From Dichetophora obliterata (taxonomy: Eukaryota > Arthropoda > Insecta > Diptera > Sciomyzidae): DNA of 64,000 nucleotides. Below are positions 10,798-22,400 of the stretch, piece by piece. Every line of letters starts with the position of its first letter. Position 1 is the first letter of the stretch. Location: positions 93,920,057 through 93,984,056 of the forward strand of contig OY986438.1 in assembly GCA_963920525.1 (NCBI GenBank), read 5' to 3'. A model generated the notes under the pieces. It worked only from the letters and a program-made list of their open reading frames with translations. It was not told the DNA's origin and did no database searches. The position numbers and the translations under genes are program-made.

Positions 10798-11705
10798 TGT
10801 AACGAACCTCCGGCGCTACAACGCTTTCCAGCCAGGGTAATGCTCAGCGGCTGTCCGGGGTTCTTTCCAAGAATTAGGGTTGGAGGTTTTGGTGATGGTC
10901 CGCTCGCACTCCTTTTTTAAGGGAGCACTATTCGGCGCGCGGATCGTAGGTGTGGGCTATGGTTCCCTTGGTGACTGGCGACGATGTTTGTGGTCGGTCC
11001 GGTCACGTTGAATTGTCCTCGTCCGATTTGGTCAAAGGAGAGGAGTTCGGTGGTGGGTTGGCGAGAGTGCAGTTTGCACAGGGATTCGAGTGAGGTATTC
11101 TCGTATAGAGATGGGATGGTGCGAGCCAGAATTCGCAGAGATTCGCAGGACGCAACCTTCAAGTTCGAAGTTCTGGTCAGCGCAATGGGCAGGATTAGGA
11201 TTGAGGAGGCGTGTGTGAAACAAAGTTCGCAGAGGTTTGCAGGACGCAACCTTCAAATTCGAGGCTTTGTTTCAGCGCACGGGCTAGGATTGTGATATGG
11301 TGGGTATATGTGTGTGACAGAGTTCGCAGAGATTTGCAGGACGCAACCTTCAAATTCGAAGCTCTGTTACGACACGAAGGTCAAGTAGGGATATCTTACG
11401 GAGTGGCTTCGTAGAGAGCCGGATGTGTGCGTGACAGAAATCGCAGAGGTTTGCAGGACGCTACCTTCAAATTCGATGTTCTGGTCAGCGCAATGGCCAG
11501 GATTAGGATTGGGAATGATTGGATACCTTACCGTCTTGGTGTCGGTTGTCCGTCCGACCTGTTTCCTGTATAGTTAAACTAATACTTCACTATGTCCGGC
11601 GCTAATTAAAAAGACGTCTGCTCCGCTTGATGTCTCTCACAAGAATCTCTTTATTTCAGAATTCAAAATGACTAACTAGTGGCCGGCACCAGCGTCGTGT
11701 TACAA
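10798..11705 (-). repeat. BEL 5' LTR (lower end firm, upper end provisional)
   Basis: The lower end is fixed by the GTTACA terminus beside the primer site. The upper end is placed at TGTAACACG (11705 downward) because it forms a TGTAAC...GTTACA pair. An AATAAA signal on the minus strand lies at 11655-11650, only about 50 bp inside that end. This leaves a very short U3, so the LTR may extend further, for example to a TGTACGGTATTT near 12128. A four-copy repeat of about 95-117 bp sits inside (11130-11500). Confidence 0.55.
11130..11500 (-). repeat. Four-copy tandem repeat within BEL LTR
   Basis: The phrase GCAGGACGCAACCTTCAA (GCTACC in the last copy) occurs at 11145, 11239, 11336 and 11453. 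It is embedded in longer copies with TTCGCAGAG upstream and AAATTCGA downstream. Spacing of 94, 97 and 117 bp shows imperfect units. Confidence 0.88.
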
Positions 11706-12225
11706 ATACATATTTATGCTATTGAGATAGCAATACATGTTTCGGTTGCCCGAGTGAGCAACTAAATAAAGATAACAATTCATGTTTGACTTATTAACTA
11801 TGTTAGTGTGTATGTTGCCTTTTTTAAGGGGAAATCTTATTATATACTTAGAGTAGATGATACAGGGTGATGTGTCTTAATTTGTAAATTCAACTGTTGA
11901 ATACTTTGACTTTATATTTTAATTCATAATATGTGTTGATAGTTTATGTGTAATATCACACATGTATACTTTAAGGTATTTAGTAAAAAATGAGTTAACT
12001 AATGTTAGTTTAAGACTCTTAAGAATAATAAAAATTATTTGATAACAAATATTGTATGTTTTGTTTTGGCTGTACTTGCGTAGCAGCCAACTTAAAATGC
12101 ATTCTTATGTATAATGAAATACCGTACATGGCGTGATGCGGCGGGACTTACTGCAGCTGCTTGTTGCGTTTGCCTGTATTGGGGCGTCTCTTTGCTATCG
12201 CCGGTTGTCATGCCGGTTATGTCGA
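11706..12225. other. No gene seen; possible upper part of BEL LTR
   Basis: The stretch is AT-rich and without ORFs of interest. It is either host DNA beside the BEL element or the U3 part of its 5' LTR if that ends near 12128. Confidence 0.4.
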
Positions 12226-12360
12226 CTTGTGCTGTAACTTCTTGTTGTTGTTGTTGCTACTATTGGCTCGTGCCGTAGCTGTTGTCTTGTGTAGTATGTG
12301 CTGTAGTTGATGTTGGTGTTGTTGTTGTTGTTGTTGTAGCTGTTGACTATTGTTGTTTGT
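12226..12360. repeat. TTG/CAA trinucleotide-rich tract
   Basis: Runs of TTG and TGTTGT repeats give poly-Gln/Asn-like translations on the minus strand. This is simple-sequence DNA; nothing nearby supports a real coding exon. GGCCGGTT-like phrases recur several times just beyond it (12364-12520). Confidence 0.7.
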
Positions 12361-12531
12361 TAAACGGCCGGTTCTATTGCCGCCGCTTATATTAAGGGCC
12401 GGTTGCGGTGGGGCCGTTTGTTGCAAGGCCGATTTTAGTGAGGCCGTTCATGGTGAGGGCCGGTTGCGTGGGCCGCATAAAATGAAAGCCTAAATGTGAG
12501 GGCCGGTTTTGACAGCCGTCAAAAGGGGTCC

Positions 12532-12678
12532 TTACACTGTCACCCACTCAGAGCCGTTCATGTGGTGCTGCTCACACAAGAGAGCAAGAACAAACTGTTG
12601 CTCAAAAATCGTCTGTTGCAGCAAGTCCTGCGCCGCTATGCAGTGGTTAAGATTGAGTTGAACGATTTTCATTCTCAT
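12532..12678 (-). pseudogene. Start of R1/LOA-type LINE ORF2 (endonuclease N-terminus)
   Basis: ORF2 begins at 12678, sharing ATGA with the ORF1 stop. It reads MRMKIVQLNLNHC and then AAQDLLQQT. This is the start of the APE-type endonuclease of R1/LOA-like LINEs, with the metal-site Asn in LNLNHC. A stop comes after 48 codons, and no further ORF2 sequence is recognisable below 12530, so the rest of the element has been lost. Confidence 0.75.
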
Positions 12679-13354
12679 TTTTTCCTTCTAACCGCCTTCT
12701 GGTGCTCTGGGCAGCGAGCGCTTCCAGCTGCACGATTACCTTTGCATAGCGCGCATTTTTGTTTATTACTGCACGTCACCACCATATGTCCATTTTCTCC
12801 GCACTTTCTGCAGAGGGTGCTCCTATCTATGTCCTCTTTACAGTCCTTAGCTATGTGATTGTACTTCCAGCATTTAAAACATCGCTTTGGCGAGTCACTC
12901 TCTCGCTGAATAACGATGGATGGGTTTTCACCGAGACTTTGGCAGAGTCGCCTAGCACATTGTCCACTGCTGTTTGGTATGAACCAGTGCTCTGTTCCGG
13001 TTCACGCTTAAGCTCCAGTAAAAGGTCGTTCCTCGCGGTACGTCGGATTGCTTTTACATTTTCTCCAAGAGACTTAAACGCATCATCGCTTTTTATTTTC
13101 CGTAAAATTTAATCGTACGTCTGATTCTCATTCGCGGAAATAATCAAAGCATCCGGCCTAGCTTTTACCTACTTGGGCTTTGTCTTGGGCTTTGTCTTGG
13201 GCTTCTTTTTCGGGCCAACTTTTTCCCACTTCTGTTTCTTTTTTGGCGGTGGCCTGTTTTCTTTTCTGCCTTCAACTGGTGCCGCTGTATCTCCAGCCTT
13301 TGTTGGAATTTCTACGGCGACAGTTCCAGGCATGATAGGCCCCTTAACCAACAC
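12675..13354 (-). pseudogene. R1/LOA-type LINE ORF1 (Gag-like) with zinc knuckles
   Basis: One minus-strand frame runs from about 13354 to a TGA at 12677-12675 with only two internal stops (near 13168 and 13108). The N-terminal side is Lys-rich with a short KPKT repeat. The middle resembles a LINE Gag core (SDDAFKSLGENVKAIRRTA). The C-terminal side has zinc knuckles CFKCWKYNHIAKDC and CRKCGENGHMVVTC plus CALCKGN, then a basic end. Such proteins bind element RNA. The ORF1 stop overlaps the ORF2 start as ATGA, preserving the original two-ORF layout. Confidence 0.8.
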
Positions 13355-13654
13355 ATTTATATATATATATTTTTTTTAAATTGTTTTTTTTTCATGTTAA
13401 ATAAATAAATAAAATAAATAAAGTGTTTTTAAAAAGTTTACTGAAGATGGTTTTTAAAGACCAATAATCTTATTTCTTATAATTATTTTTATATTTGAAG
13501 TTGTATTATATATTTTTTTTTTAATTGAAACGGATTATATAAAACAGGACAAATTTATTAAGCTTGAAAAAATGTTGAAAGGGGGCGAGAGTTCGACGTG
13601 AACGTGGGCGCTAACAAGAACGTTTAACCACTGCTGTAAATCAATAAATTGCTG

Positions 13655-14015
13655 AAATTTAGGTTCAACGGAGGTACCCCTAAAAACTAATCGATTTGTA
13701 CCATTTTAAGTATACATCTATATTTAAGCCTTTTGACTAAATGCTATTAAGATCGGTCAACTCTTGTCTCTACCTCCCATATAAAATTATTTAAAAATTT
13801 AATATAGGTCCAAGGGAGGTACCCCTAAAAACTAATCGATTTAAACTGTTTTAAGTATACATTTATTACATTATATTTTAAGTCATTTGACCAAATTTTA
13901 TTAAGATCGGTCAACTTTTGTGTCTACCTCCCATACGAAATTACATATGTAAAAATTTAATATAGGTCCAAGGGAGGTACCCCTTAGGACTAACCGAGTT
14001 CAACCATTTTCAGTA
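13655..14015. repeat. Tandem repeat, about 150-bp unit, 2.4 copies
   Basis: The phrase GGTCCAAGGGAGGTACCCCT starts at 13806 and 13965, with a variant (GGTTCAACGGAGGTACCCCT) at 13661. Each full copy contains ACTAATCGATTT, AAGTATACAT, AAGATCGGTCAACT and CTACCTCCCATA in order. Unit lengths are about 145 and 159 bp. Confidence 0.85.
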
Positions 14016-15032
14016 TTTATTTCCAAATTTGTATGAGAGTAAAGCACTATGCAACGTCTGCCGGGGAATACCAGTACATAGGACGCGCTTAAAGCAAAAG
14101 AAGGAAATATTTTTTGCTTAAAGCAAAAGAAGGAAAGCAAGAATGCAATATAAAGTTTGTGAAAGCAAAAACGATTCATACTATTGTCATGGGCACCTGA
14201 GTATAGTGAATAATACCTTTTATGAATACCCCTGGTATTTCCACTAGCGCCCTCTAGCGTGGCAGTGCACACAATTTTTTTCCCCATTTAGACGTGGCAT
14301 CTCGGTGAGGTTCGAGAACATTCGGGCGAACTGGTCTTCTTTTGGGGCCAGAAGGGCGGGGCTAGCCAAGGGCGATCGACCCACATCAGAGATAGACCCA
14401 CGAGACTTGCCAACGGGGCAACAGCGAGCAACCGGTTCATATTCTTTCTTCGTTTTCAGCACTTTCGCGTAAAATTATCCGTTTTTTTTTGTATCTTCTT
14501 TCGAGATTTTTATTTGTTTAGGGTTTTTTGGGGTTTTTACCAGGCGGTAATTTTTAAAAATAAACTGGTACGATTTTATTCGTGTGCAGTTTCAGTCTGT
14601 CGGACCAGGCTGGCAAGAACACCACCCCATCCGGCGAGCCTTAGCCGCGCAATACGCCAGCGTACCAGTGCTGCCAGAGGGACGACAGGGGTGCGTAACA
14701 AAGGCTACCTTGCCGAATGACGCCCCAGCCACATACAACAAACAGTGGGCCGGGAATATGACACCATGCTGTGTAGAACATCAAACATAAGCAGCGTTGC
14801 CGGAGGAAATTTTTTTTTTGTAAGCAGAACGCAAAATAAATATAGCCAAAACGTTAAAAAATAACCAAAATATTTATTTATCGTAATATAAAAAAAGACA
14901 CAAAACAAACTTAGAGACTTGTGCGTAGGTTTAATTCACTCTAACTTCACTAAACTTACTTAATCTAAATAGCTCACAATTAAAATCATGTAAAAATTCA
15001 CAATTAATTATAAAAATTACATAACTTTTTGG
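14016..15032. other. No gene recognised
   Basis: The segment 14230-14800 is less AT-rich than its surroundings, with short open frames on both strands. None shows a recognisable domain or a splice-supported exon. It may be old mobile-element sequence, but I cannot assign it. Confidence 0.35.
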
Positions 15033-15803
15033 CAGAGCTGTACAAGAATGCATTCAATTTGATTTTATTCACAAAAAAGTGAGTAACGAAGTAAAAATAC
15101 ATTCAATGAATGCAAAATTGATTTATAAATAAAATTTTTAATTCACATTCATTTTATTCATTTGAATGCTATTCACAAAGAATTTCAGAATTTTCAGTTA
15201 TTCTTTTTTTGTTCATTATTTATTTTTTATTCGTTTAATTAATAATGAATTTAATATAAACTAATAAAAAATTAATAATGAGTAAAAAATTACTAATGAA
15301 TGAAAAATTAATAATGAATGAAAAATTAATAAGGAATAAAAATTAATAATGGATAAAAAATTAATAATGAATAAAAAATGAATAATAAATAACAAATGAA
15401 TAATGAATAAAAAATTATTAATGAATAAAAAATTAATAATGAATAACAAGTGAATAATGAAAACCAAATGAATAATGAATATAAAATTATTAATGAATAA
15501 CAAAAGACTAATAAATACAAAATTAATAACGAATAAAAAATTAATAATGAATAAAAAAGAATTCTGAAAATTCTTTGTGAATGGCATTCTTCATGAATAG
15601 CATTAAAATGAATAAAAAAATTGATTCATTATTCTGAATAGCGAAAATTAATAATTGAAATGAATAACTAATCATTTTTTTAAAAATGAATGTGAATTAA
15701 AAATTGTATTTATAACTCAATTTTGCATTCATTGAATGCATTCTTATGTCATTATTCAGTGGTACCTAAAATTCTGAATATGAATGACGATTTTACAGCT
15801 CTG
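15033..15803. mobile_element. Fold-back (long-TIR) element with AT-rich tandem core
   Basis: Outer ends are CAGAGCTGTA (15033) and TACAGCTCTG (15803). The arms, about 170-240 bp, are inverted copies: AGAATGCATTCAA on the left and GAATGCATTCTTATG on the right, and CACAAAGAATTTCAGAATT against GAATTCTGAAAATTCTTTGTG. The core at 15240-15555 is a simple array of TTAATAATGAATAAAAAA-like units. CAGAG-type ends suit the hAT superfamily, but the flanking 8-mers (CTTTTTGG and ATCCGAAT) do not match, so no target duplication supports this. Confidence 0.75.
15240..15555. repeat. Short-period AT-rich tandem array
   Basis: The sequence is built from 11-18 bp units such as TTAATAATGAATAAAAAA with small variations, forming the loop region of the fold-back element. 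Confidence 0.85.
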
Positions 15804-15805
15804 AT

Positions 15806-16106
15806 CCGAATGAGCCACAAGAGTATGAGCTCTACGAAGACATTGACGTACTTCAGCGTATAACTGTGCAGCGACTACGCTGGCTGGGTCATGTCCATCG
15901 TATGGACGACGAAGCTCCAGCGAAAAAGGTACTCGAGGCGAGGGTCGTTGGTCGACGACGAAGAGGGAGACAGACCGAGGAAGTTCTAACTGACTTTTTG
16001 TATCCGATTAAAGAGGGCGCGCGCAAAGCAGAGGCGCCTGGCGAGAACTGATGAGGTCGGCTGAAACCCGAAAACAGGTTCTGGCCATCCAAGTAAGTAA
16101 GTAATA
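15806..16106 (+). pseudogene. Non-LTR retrotransposon 3' end (RT C-terminus and TAAG tail)
   Basis: The plus-strand frame reads LQRITVQRLRWLGHVHRMDD, then a GRRRRGRQ stretch and a short tail to a stop at about 16051. LRWLGHV-RMDD followed by GRRRRGR is the conserved C-terminal end of many LINE ORF2 proteins (RTE/I-type). After a short 3' UTR comes a GTAAGTAAGTAA tail, the microsatellite end seen on some LINEs. The 5' side abuts the fold-back element directly, so the copy is 5'-truncated there. Confidence 0.75.
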
Positions 16107-16538
16107 TTTTTATTTAAATTACTTGGATCAAGACTTAACCTCATTTTTTAGAACGAAGTTCCTTTACGTAGGTTGCTGGTAGATTGTGCATTTGGTAGAA
16201 AAATCACGTAACCGTGTGATTGCTGTTGTATGCGTGCAAGTATCGAGCAGACTAGAAACTAGCAGACAAGTGCGCTGTGTATGTGCGTGCGAGTGTTGAA
16301 ATTCAAACAGACTTATAAACGAGCTATAGATAGAACACGGATGTGTCCATTTAAAAAGTGGGCGTTATTCGACAAAGGGGCGTGGAAATATTAGAAAAGC
16401 ACTGCATCTCGAATAATTTGGACGCTAGGGTACTGAAATTAAGTACAGGGGTAGGCACAATTATGAAAAGTTACGATCAAGAAAGTGGGAATTATTGGAC
16501 AAATGTTCGTGCCAATATTAGAAAACACTAGAAATAAT
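16107..16538. other. No gene seen
   Basis: Intergenic-like DNA containing a GTGGGCGTTATT...AGGGGCGTGG phrase near 16359, a pattern that recurs near 53079 in this window. No coding support. Confidence 0.4.
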
Positions 16539-16756
16539 AGCTGCGTTTTTTCCAACATCAAAATCTGGATTTGGATTTGCTGCTGATAAAAAGTATTTGA
16601 CAACTAGATGGCGTTGAATGCAAGCATGAGAATGTCAACAATGCTTTTTCCGATCATTTTTTCTTCATTATACGCCACCTGGCTGTGATGTTTCAAACTA
16701 CAAGTTCACAAAACCTAAATTAGTAGCAGGATTTGGATGTTGGAAAAAACGCGGCT
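16539..16756. mobile_element. MITE-like inverted-repeat element, 218 bp
   Basis: Ends are AGCTGCGTTTTTTCCAACAT (16539) and ATGTTGGAAAAAACGCGGCT (ending 16756), inverted with one mismatch. Inner parts are partly symmetrical (AGATGGCGT on the left, ACGCCACCT on the right). No clear target duplication. Confidence 0.6.
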
Positions 16757-17144
16757 GATATTGATATTAGGGTATTAAAATTCGTTACAAGAATGGGTAG
16801 CATTATTAAAAACACGATGAATTAATATTTTTGTTTAGTCTGTATTGGACTCTGGAATAAAAAAAAATATTTCAATTAAATACTTATATTTAAAAACAGC
16901 GGAGTATTTGCATTGAAAGTCAAAAATTTTATGTTCAAGTCGCTTTATCTTATTCTAAGGTTACGATGTTTTATGAAAAAGTCGTTGTACTAAAAAATTG
17001 TACTTCTGCTGTGATTCCACTTCTGGAATCACAGCACTTCCGTGCGTGGCAGTCACACACATACATTTTTTATATCTGTGTGTTTGCCATTAAGTTTTAA
17101 GAAATGGATAATGAAGCGAATGTGCGTAATACAGTGTAATCTGA

Positions 17145-17415
17145 TGTTAGAATTTCAAATAGTTTTTTGACACTAGTGTGGACCCTAAAATGTGTTTTTT
17201 TGCTTTATAATCTTTGTGTGTGCTGGCAGTATTAAAGGTTGCTGATTTCGAATCTTTTGGTAGAATTAAGAAACATTTTTGGCACTAAGGTGAACCCTAA
17301 AAATGTGTTTTTATACTCTTTGTAGATGATGCGCTGGCCGCTGTTTTCGAATCTGTTGTAAGAATTTCAAAAAGTTTTTCGACACTAGGGTGGACCCTAA
17401 AACTGTGTTTCTTAA
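17145..17415. repeat. Tandem repeat, about 105-bp unit, three copies
   Basis: The phrase CACTAGGGTGGACCCTAAAA (with point changes) occurs near 17172, 17284 and 17381. It is preceded each time by AGAATTTCAAA-like sequence and followed by TGTGTTTTT. Confidence 0.75.
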
Positions 17416-17419
17416 TTTT

Positions 17420-19286
17420 GAATATATAAATCTTTTTCCTAAAATATTACATAAAACTATTTCATTGTTCATTTACATCATTTGCCTTGAAAAAATTATC
17501 TAAAACAAAAAATAATAAAAAAAAATATAAGGCATCTTCAAATCTCGTTTTAGTTCTTGTAAATTCGGATTGTTTTCCAGTTACTGTAAGTCGATTGCAA
17601 CTTTATTTAATTTTATTTATGTATTTTGAACTTTTATTTGGTTTTCTGGTTGAGTATGTCTGCAAAAAAAAATAGTTAAAAAAGTATAAAAATTTATAAA
17701 AAAATATTGACATTTTCTAATTGTTTTTGATTTAAATTTAACTTTTGCTCCTCCTACTACGTGGCTACCCTCATACCAAAGACTTTATAACTTTTATTTA
17801 TAAAATCGTTGCTCACGCTAAAAAAGCGACCGAAAAAATACATGTCTTCAAAACTTTAAAAACGTATAAATTCGGTCAAAAATAAATTAACGGATTTTTC
17901 TTTTACTTGCTTAAGATTAAATGTTGCTTAAAATTGCATGCTAAGATTTTATATAAAGATCGAAAATTTGGAGAAATTTAAGTTTAAAGCAAAACAGAAA
18001 AATTTAAATAACTCCCTTTTTTACCCTCTTGTCCAAGAGTCGGAACCCGTCTTTCAAGCCCACAAAAATTAAATTCGAACATTTTTCTTTCCAAATAAGA
18101 TCGTTGAAACATTATATTTTTCAGTTAGGAACTTATTCTGGGTGGAAAGCACAAGTATTATTTTGAAAAGCTACTGTTTTGGAAAAAACGACATTGAACG
18201 ACCTCTAAAAATTTTTAAAAAATCTGAAAAAATTCCCAAATTCTATATTGTGTCGAATTTTCGAATAAAAAAATTTTACGCCTCTATATGACAAATGTCA
18301 CCTACATGTGTTTTTTTAAATAAAAGCATATTTTTTATTAAAAATTTTTTACTTATTTATTTGAATTTTAGTGAAAATATCTTAAAAAATCGAATGCAAA
18401 AATTTAATATTTGTTAATGTAGGTTGGAAGAACTTTTTCATAACTTAACTTTGTAGTTCCAAATTACTAAGTTCCAAAATTTAAGGTGCCTTGAAATATT
18501 TTTTTAACAAGCGTAAATTTTTTCTGATGACGAGTTTTTATCCATAAGAATTAGCTTACGGAAAACAAAGCATTTATCAACGTGTTATGATCTCTTTCAA
18601 TAGATCCATACTAAAATCAGCTTGTGACATTTTCAAAATAATTTTTATTGCATGTTGTTGTTCGTTCGTTCAAGTTGAGCCAAGCATAACAACAACAACA
18701 TGAATCTAAGTCGTTACTGCTTTTATCTATGTTGGTCTCATTTTAACTTGGTGCATAAATTTATAAGATACTAATTTAAATATGAAGAACATGCAACGAA
18801 CGCTAGGTTAGCGTTGAGCGATTGTGTTATTAATCTAATTATTTTTTTACTGTGCAGTTTATTTGTATGCAACTTATTCTTAGTTTCGACTTTACAGTTA
18901 TTCTTTGATATCTTGCAAGCATGCAAGCATTTTTCACAATTGCCAAAGCTGCGTTGTTGAGAGGTTTCACCATTGTTTCTATAGCAAATCACCGCATTAA
19001 CTAAGAACCATGACAATTTTCTTTCATAAAATAATTATATATGCTGTTGTCATAGCGCGAGTTGCTCTAAATAAGCAAAAGCGTTTTGAATAAGATTTTA
19101 AAAAAGATTGAAATGAGTGTATTGGAAGAAGCGAATGCTTCATTTTCATATTGTTTAATGATGGTGTTAAGTATGCGAAATCACTTTATTTTATCCTTTT
19201 CCTTTATAAATTATATTTATATTTTTTATTATTTATTTATTGCTAAATCACTCATAATCGAGCCTTCTGTTTTTTTTTAATTTAAG
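17420..19286. other. No exon seen; upstream or intron 1 of Ptp61F
   Basis: AT-rich DNA directly upstream of the first visible Ptp61F exon. The short first exon expected from the fly gene (encoding about 35 residues and ending before EI-E/R-CD) is not recognisable here or elsewhere to the left. This is probably part of a long first intron. A CAACAACAAC / GTTGTTGTT inverted pair lies at 18655-18702. Confidence 0.5.
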
Positions 19287-19460
19287 GAAATTCGCGAAAG
19301 ATGTGATCGTGAAGCAAATGAAAAGCATTTTGGGACCAGCGAATCAGAAAAACCTCAAAATCGTTGTCTTAATCGATATAGAGATGTGAATCCTTACGAT
19401 CATTCGCGAATATTCTTGCATAGAGGAAATGTTGACTATATCAATGCCAATTTGGTTAAA
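19287..19460 (+). CDS. Ptp61F: Ptp61F exon 2
   Basis: 58 codons, phase 0 at both ends, from acceptor TTTAAG to donor GTAAGT. It encodes [15 protein letters not shown] through the [14 protein letters not shown] loop, which sets phosphotyrosine depth specificity, to YINANLVK. Confidence 0.93.
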
Positions 19461-22400
19461 GTAAGTTTTGTCTCTTAATATAGCAAAAACTCTAATCTTG
19501 TATTTCAAATACTCTAAATTTTCAAGCTTGAACGTGCCGAAAGAAAATATATCTTAACTCAAGGTCCACTGGGTGATACGGTTGGACATTTTTGGTTAAT
19601 GGTATGGGAACAAAAAACTAAGGCCATATTGATGCTTAATAAACTAATGGAAAAGAAGCAGGTGAAATGTCATCAGTATTGGCCCGATAGAAAAGGGCCC
19701 GAATATGCTCTCAAACTAAGCGAAGTTAATTTAACTGTCGAGTATTTGCGATGCGAGGAATACATGAACTTTTGCCGCAGATGGTTCAAGTTAATTGTTT
19801 CTTTTCTCTCTTTTTTTAGCTTTTTTGAAACTATTTCTTTGTCTTCTTAGATTAACAGATCTCGAATCACAACAGAGTCGCGAAATCATACAATTTCACT
19901 ATACTACTTGGCCAGATTTTGGCATACCAAGTTCGCCGGTGGCATTCTTGCAGTTTCTTAAACAAGTGCGCGATTCGGGTGCACTGGACCCTGACGTTGG
20001 TCCGGCTGTGGTGCACTGTAGTGCAGGCATTGGACGTTCGGGTACCTTCTGTTTGGTGGACTGCTGTTTGGTTTTGGTAGGATTTAAAATTGTTTTGTTT
20101 AATCTTTATAAATAACTTTTCTTTTTTCTATGCAGTTCGATAAGGAAGGCGAAAATAATGTTTCTGTACAAGATGTTCTTTACGAGCTAAGAAGATATCG
20201 CATGGGCTTAATTCAGACTGCTGATCAATTGTATTTCTCGTACCAGGCGATAATTAAGGGTATAACACTGCTAAAGGACTCGGTAAGTAAAGGGTTGATG
20301 TTCCTAAATACGTGAAATTTAATGAATTTTCGAAATTCATACCTATTTCTTTATGGTATATTAATTTGCATAAAATAACCTTTTCCATATTTAAACATTT
20401 ATTGAAGATTTTATGTGTTTTACATGTGTTCTGTATACATAGCATAGCACTTGTCGAAAATTATTATTTTAAAACGTTCTCTGTAGTACTAACTCATATT
20501 CTGCACATAGAACAAAGGCACAAACACTTCTTGCAGACAAACACAACAACTTTGGTAGACCAACTAAAAACAAAGCCTCTTCTAAGTTTGGTGGTCAAAG
20601 TCTAGCATTTTATAATAAGCTATCTTGAGTTCTTGCATGTCTTCACTACATACAAATTTTATAAGGAAAACATAAAAGTGGGAAAATTCTATGCGATAAT
20701 TTAGGGAAAATAATCCAAAAAATGTTGCAATTTATAACAGTCGATGAACATTTGAAAAAAGGTTTCAGTATTAAAAAATTCATAGTATAATTATTACAAA
20801 GTAGTAGCGACAATTTTTGCTGCGGTCAACGTATGTCAAACAAAAGAAAATCAAAACGAGAGCGTGCTATGGTTGCTAGGCAGCTTTTGTGAGTATATTT
20901 AATTTTTAAAATTTGAAAATATAGTACACAGAAGTCTATTTTTAATATTAAAAACATAAAATTTTTGTGTAAAAAAATACTTCCTTTGGTATATTTATAC
21001 ACATTGAATTTTCGAAGTGCGCAAAAAGCCACAAGTCTTTTTTTAGCATTAAGAACACTAAAATGTTAGTGTAAAAAAATTGCTTCGTTTGGCGGTGTTT
21101 TTCTTTATTATTTATAACGTCAGTGACTGGGACTTCGTGTCATTTATTTGCAAACTATAATATGTTTGCCGTTAATAATGGCTTATGTAGAAGTCTATTC
21201 ATATTCTTTGTATACATTTTTAAACGAGGCCTACACATTTATCCTCTCCATTTAGGATAAATTACACATTTATCCATGCTCGAATTTTAAAAAATAGCGA
21301 AAGTTTTTAAGTACGAGAAAAGACCTAAGTTTCATAAGAAACTTTAATACATCACAAAAAAAAAAAATTGTGTGGAGTAGCGTCTAAACTTAAACAAAAA
21401 ACCTATCTCAGTTCAGGCTGCGCATTATTCTCTCGGCCACTTTCTTTCTTTCCTCAATCTCAATTTAAAAATAATGAATTTATGCTTATAAAGTGTTAAA
21501 AATTACCTCTAAAAAGGCACTATAAAATATTTTTTGTTCGAATATTCGAAAATAATAGCTGTTGCAATTAACTTATATTGTTTTTTATACGATTTTATTT
21601 TGAGAAATCACTTCTTAGTCATTTAATACAAAACATTTAGCATGATCATACAAAAACCAAATCATAATTTTTCTATAAACCTTGAAAGATACTATGCTTG
21701 CATTTAATTATATTGACACCCTTTCTATAATTATACAACTATTGTTTTTTTTTCATCACAAGGGCTATACAGAGTATAAACCATTAAGTTTTGCTATAAA
21801 TCTCGAAATCGGCAACAGTTTTCTTAGTTGGGAAGCAAGTAAATATGTCGTATTTGTTATTTTGCTTTAAAGGAAATAATATGAGTGAACATATTCGATA
21901 TTTTATAATAAGTACAGATTTGAAAATTTTACACTTTTTTGGCTTTGTATGAAACTAGCGGTTTTACTTGATCATGTCCATAGGCAGCGATTAGTTGTTA
22001 CTGTTTACATTTACGTATTTGAGCCATTGCTATAGTGCTGTAGAACCAGCTAAATGGCTTTTCAGAAAATACTAAAAACGAAAAATCTGTACACATTGTA
22101 AAATCTATCTTCACACAAAAAGGAAACCGAGCGCTTCATTAGCGCATTTGAAGCGCTCCCAAAAAGCAGTATAACGCTTCGTTCTCCTTGTGGGTAGCGC
22201 ATTTTTTAACATTGTCATGTCATCAAATGTAAACGCTTCGCTGTCTGTCACTAAAGTAAATAAGTAAACGTAGTGAGAGCAGAGCGCTCCGTTCCTCTTG
22301 TAGCATAAATAAAAACATAGCGAAAACTGAGAAGAAAGGGAAATCAGAAATATGCAATATATTAAGATAATTGCACTTTTTACAGAAAGTTTGCTTTTGT

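Larger units (their letters stand above)
4592..11705 (-). mobile_element. BEL/Pao LTR retrotransposon, nearly intact coding region
   Basis: This is a minus-strand element of about 7 kb. In order it has a 5' LTR (upper end uncertain), a tRNA-Lys-type primer site at 10795-10778, a long leader with a tandem array, a fused gag-protease-RT-RNase H frame (9726-5968) and an integrase frame (6052-4616). The coding part spans about 5.1 kb and is open except for one shift at a run of ten A (minus strand) near 6016-6025. A GGCGCCGGGATG stretch follows the integrase at about 4602-4591 and could be the polypurine tract and start of the 3' LTR. The sequence below it does not match the 5' LTR block, so the 3' LTR is diverged, truncated or replaced. 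Confidence 0.85.

Noticed and set aside
10905..11414. Small proteins encoded in the 10.9-11.4 kb region
   Set aside because: Open frames on both strands overlap the repeats of the BEL LTR and are by-products of its repeat composition.
12217..12426. A Gln/Asn-rich protein exon
   Set aside because: It comes from a TTG/CAA microsatellite with no splice sites or flanking coding sequence.
13169..13354. A Lys/Pro-rich small protein with a KPKT repeat as an independent gene
   Set aside because: It is in frame, through a stop codon, with the zinc-knuckle Gag of the R1/LOA-type LINE, so it is the N-terminal side of that ORF1.
15261..15587. A hydrophobic multi-pass membrane protein on the minus strand
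   Set aside because: It is the translation of a short-unit AT-rich tandem array (repeated FIINFLF-like words).
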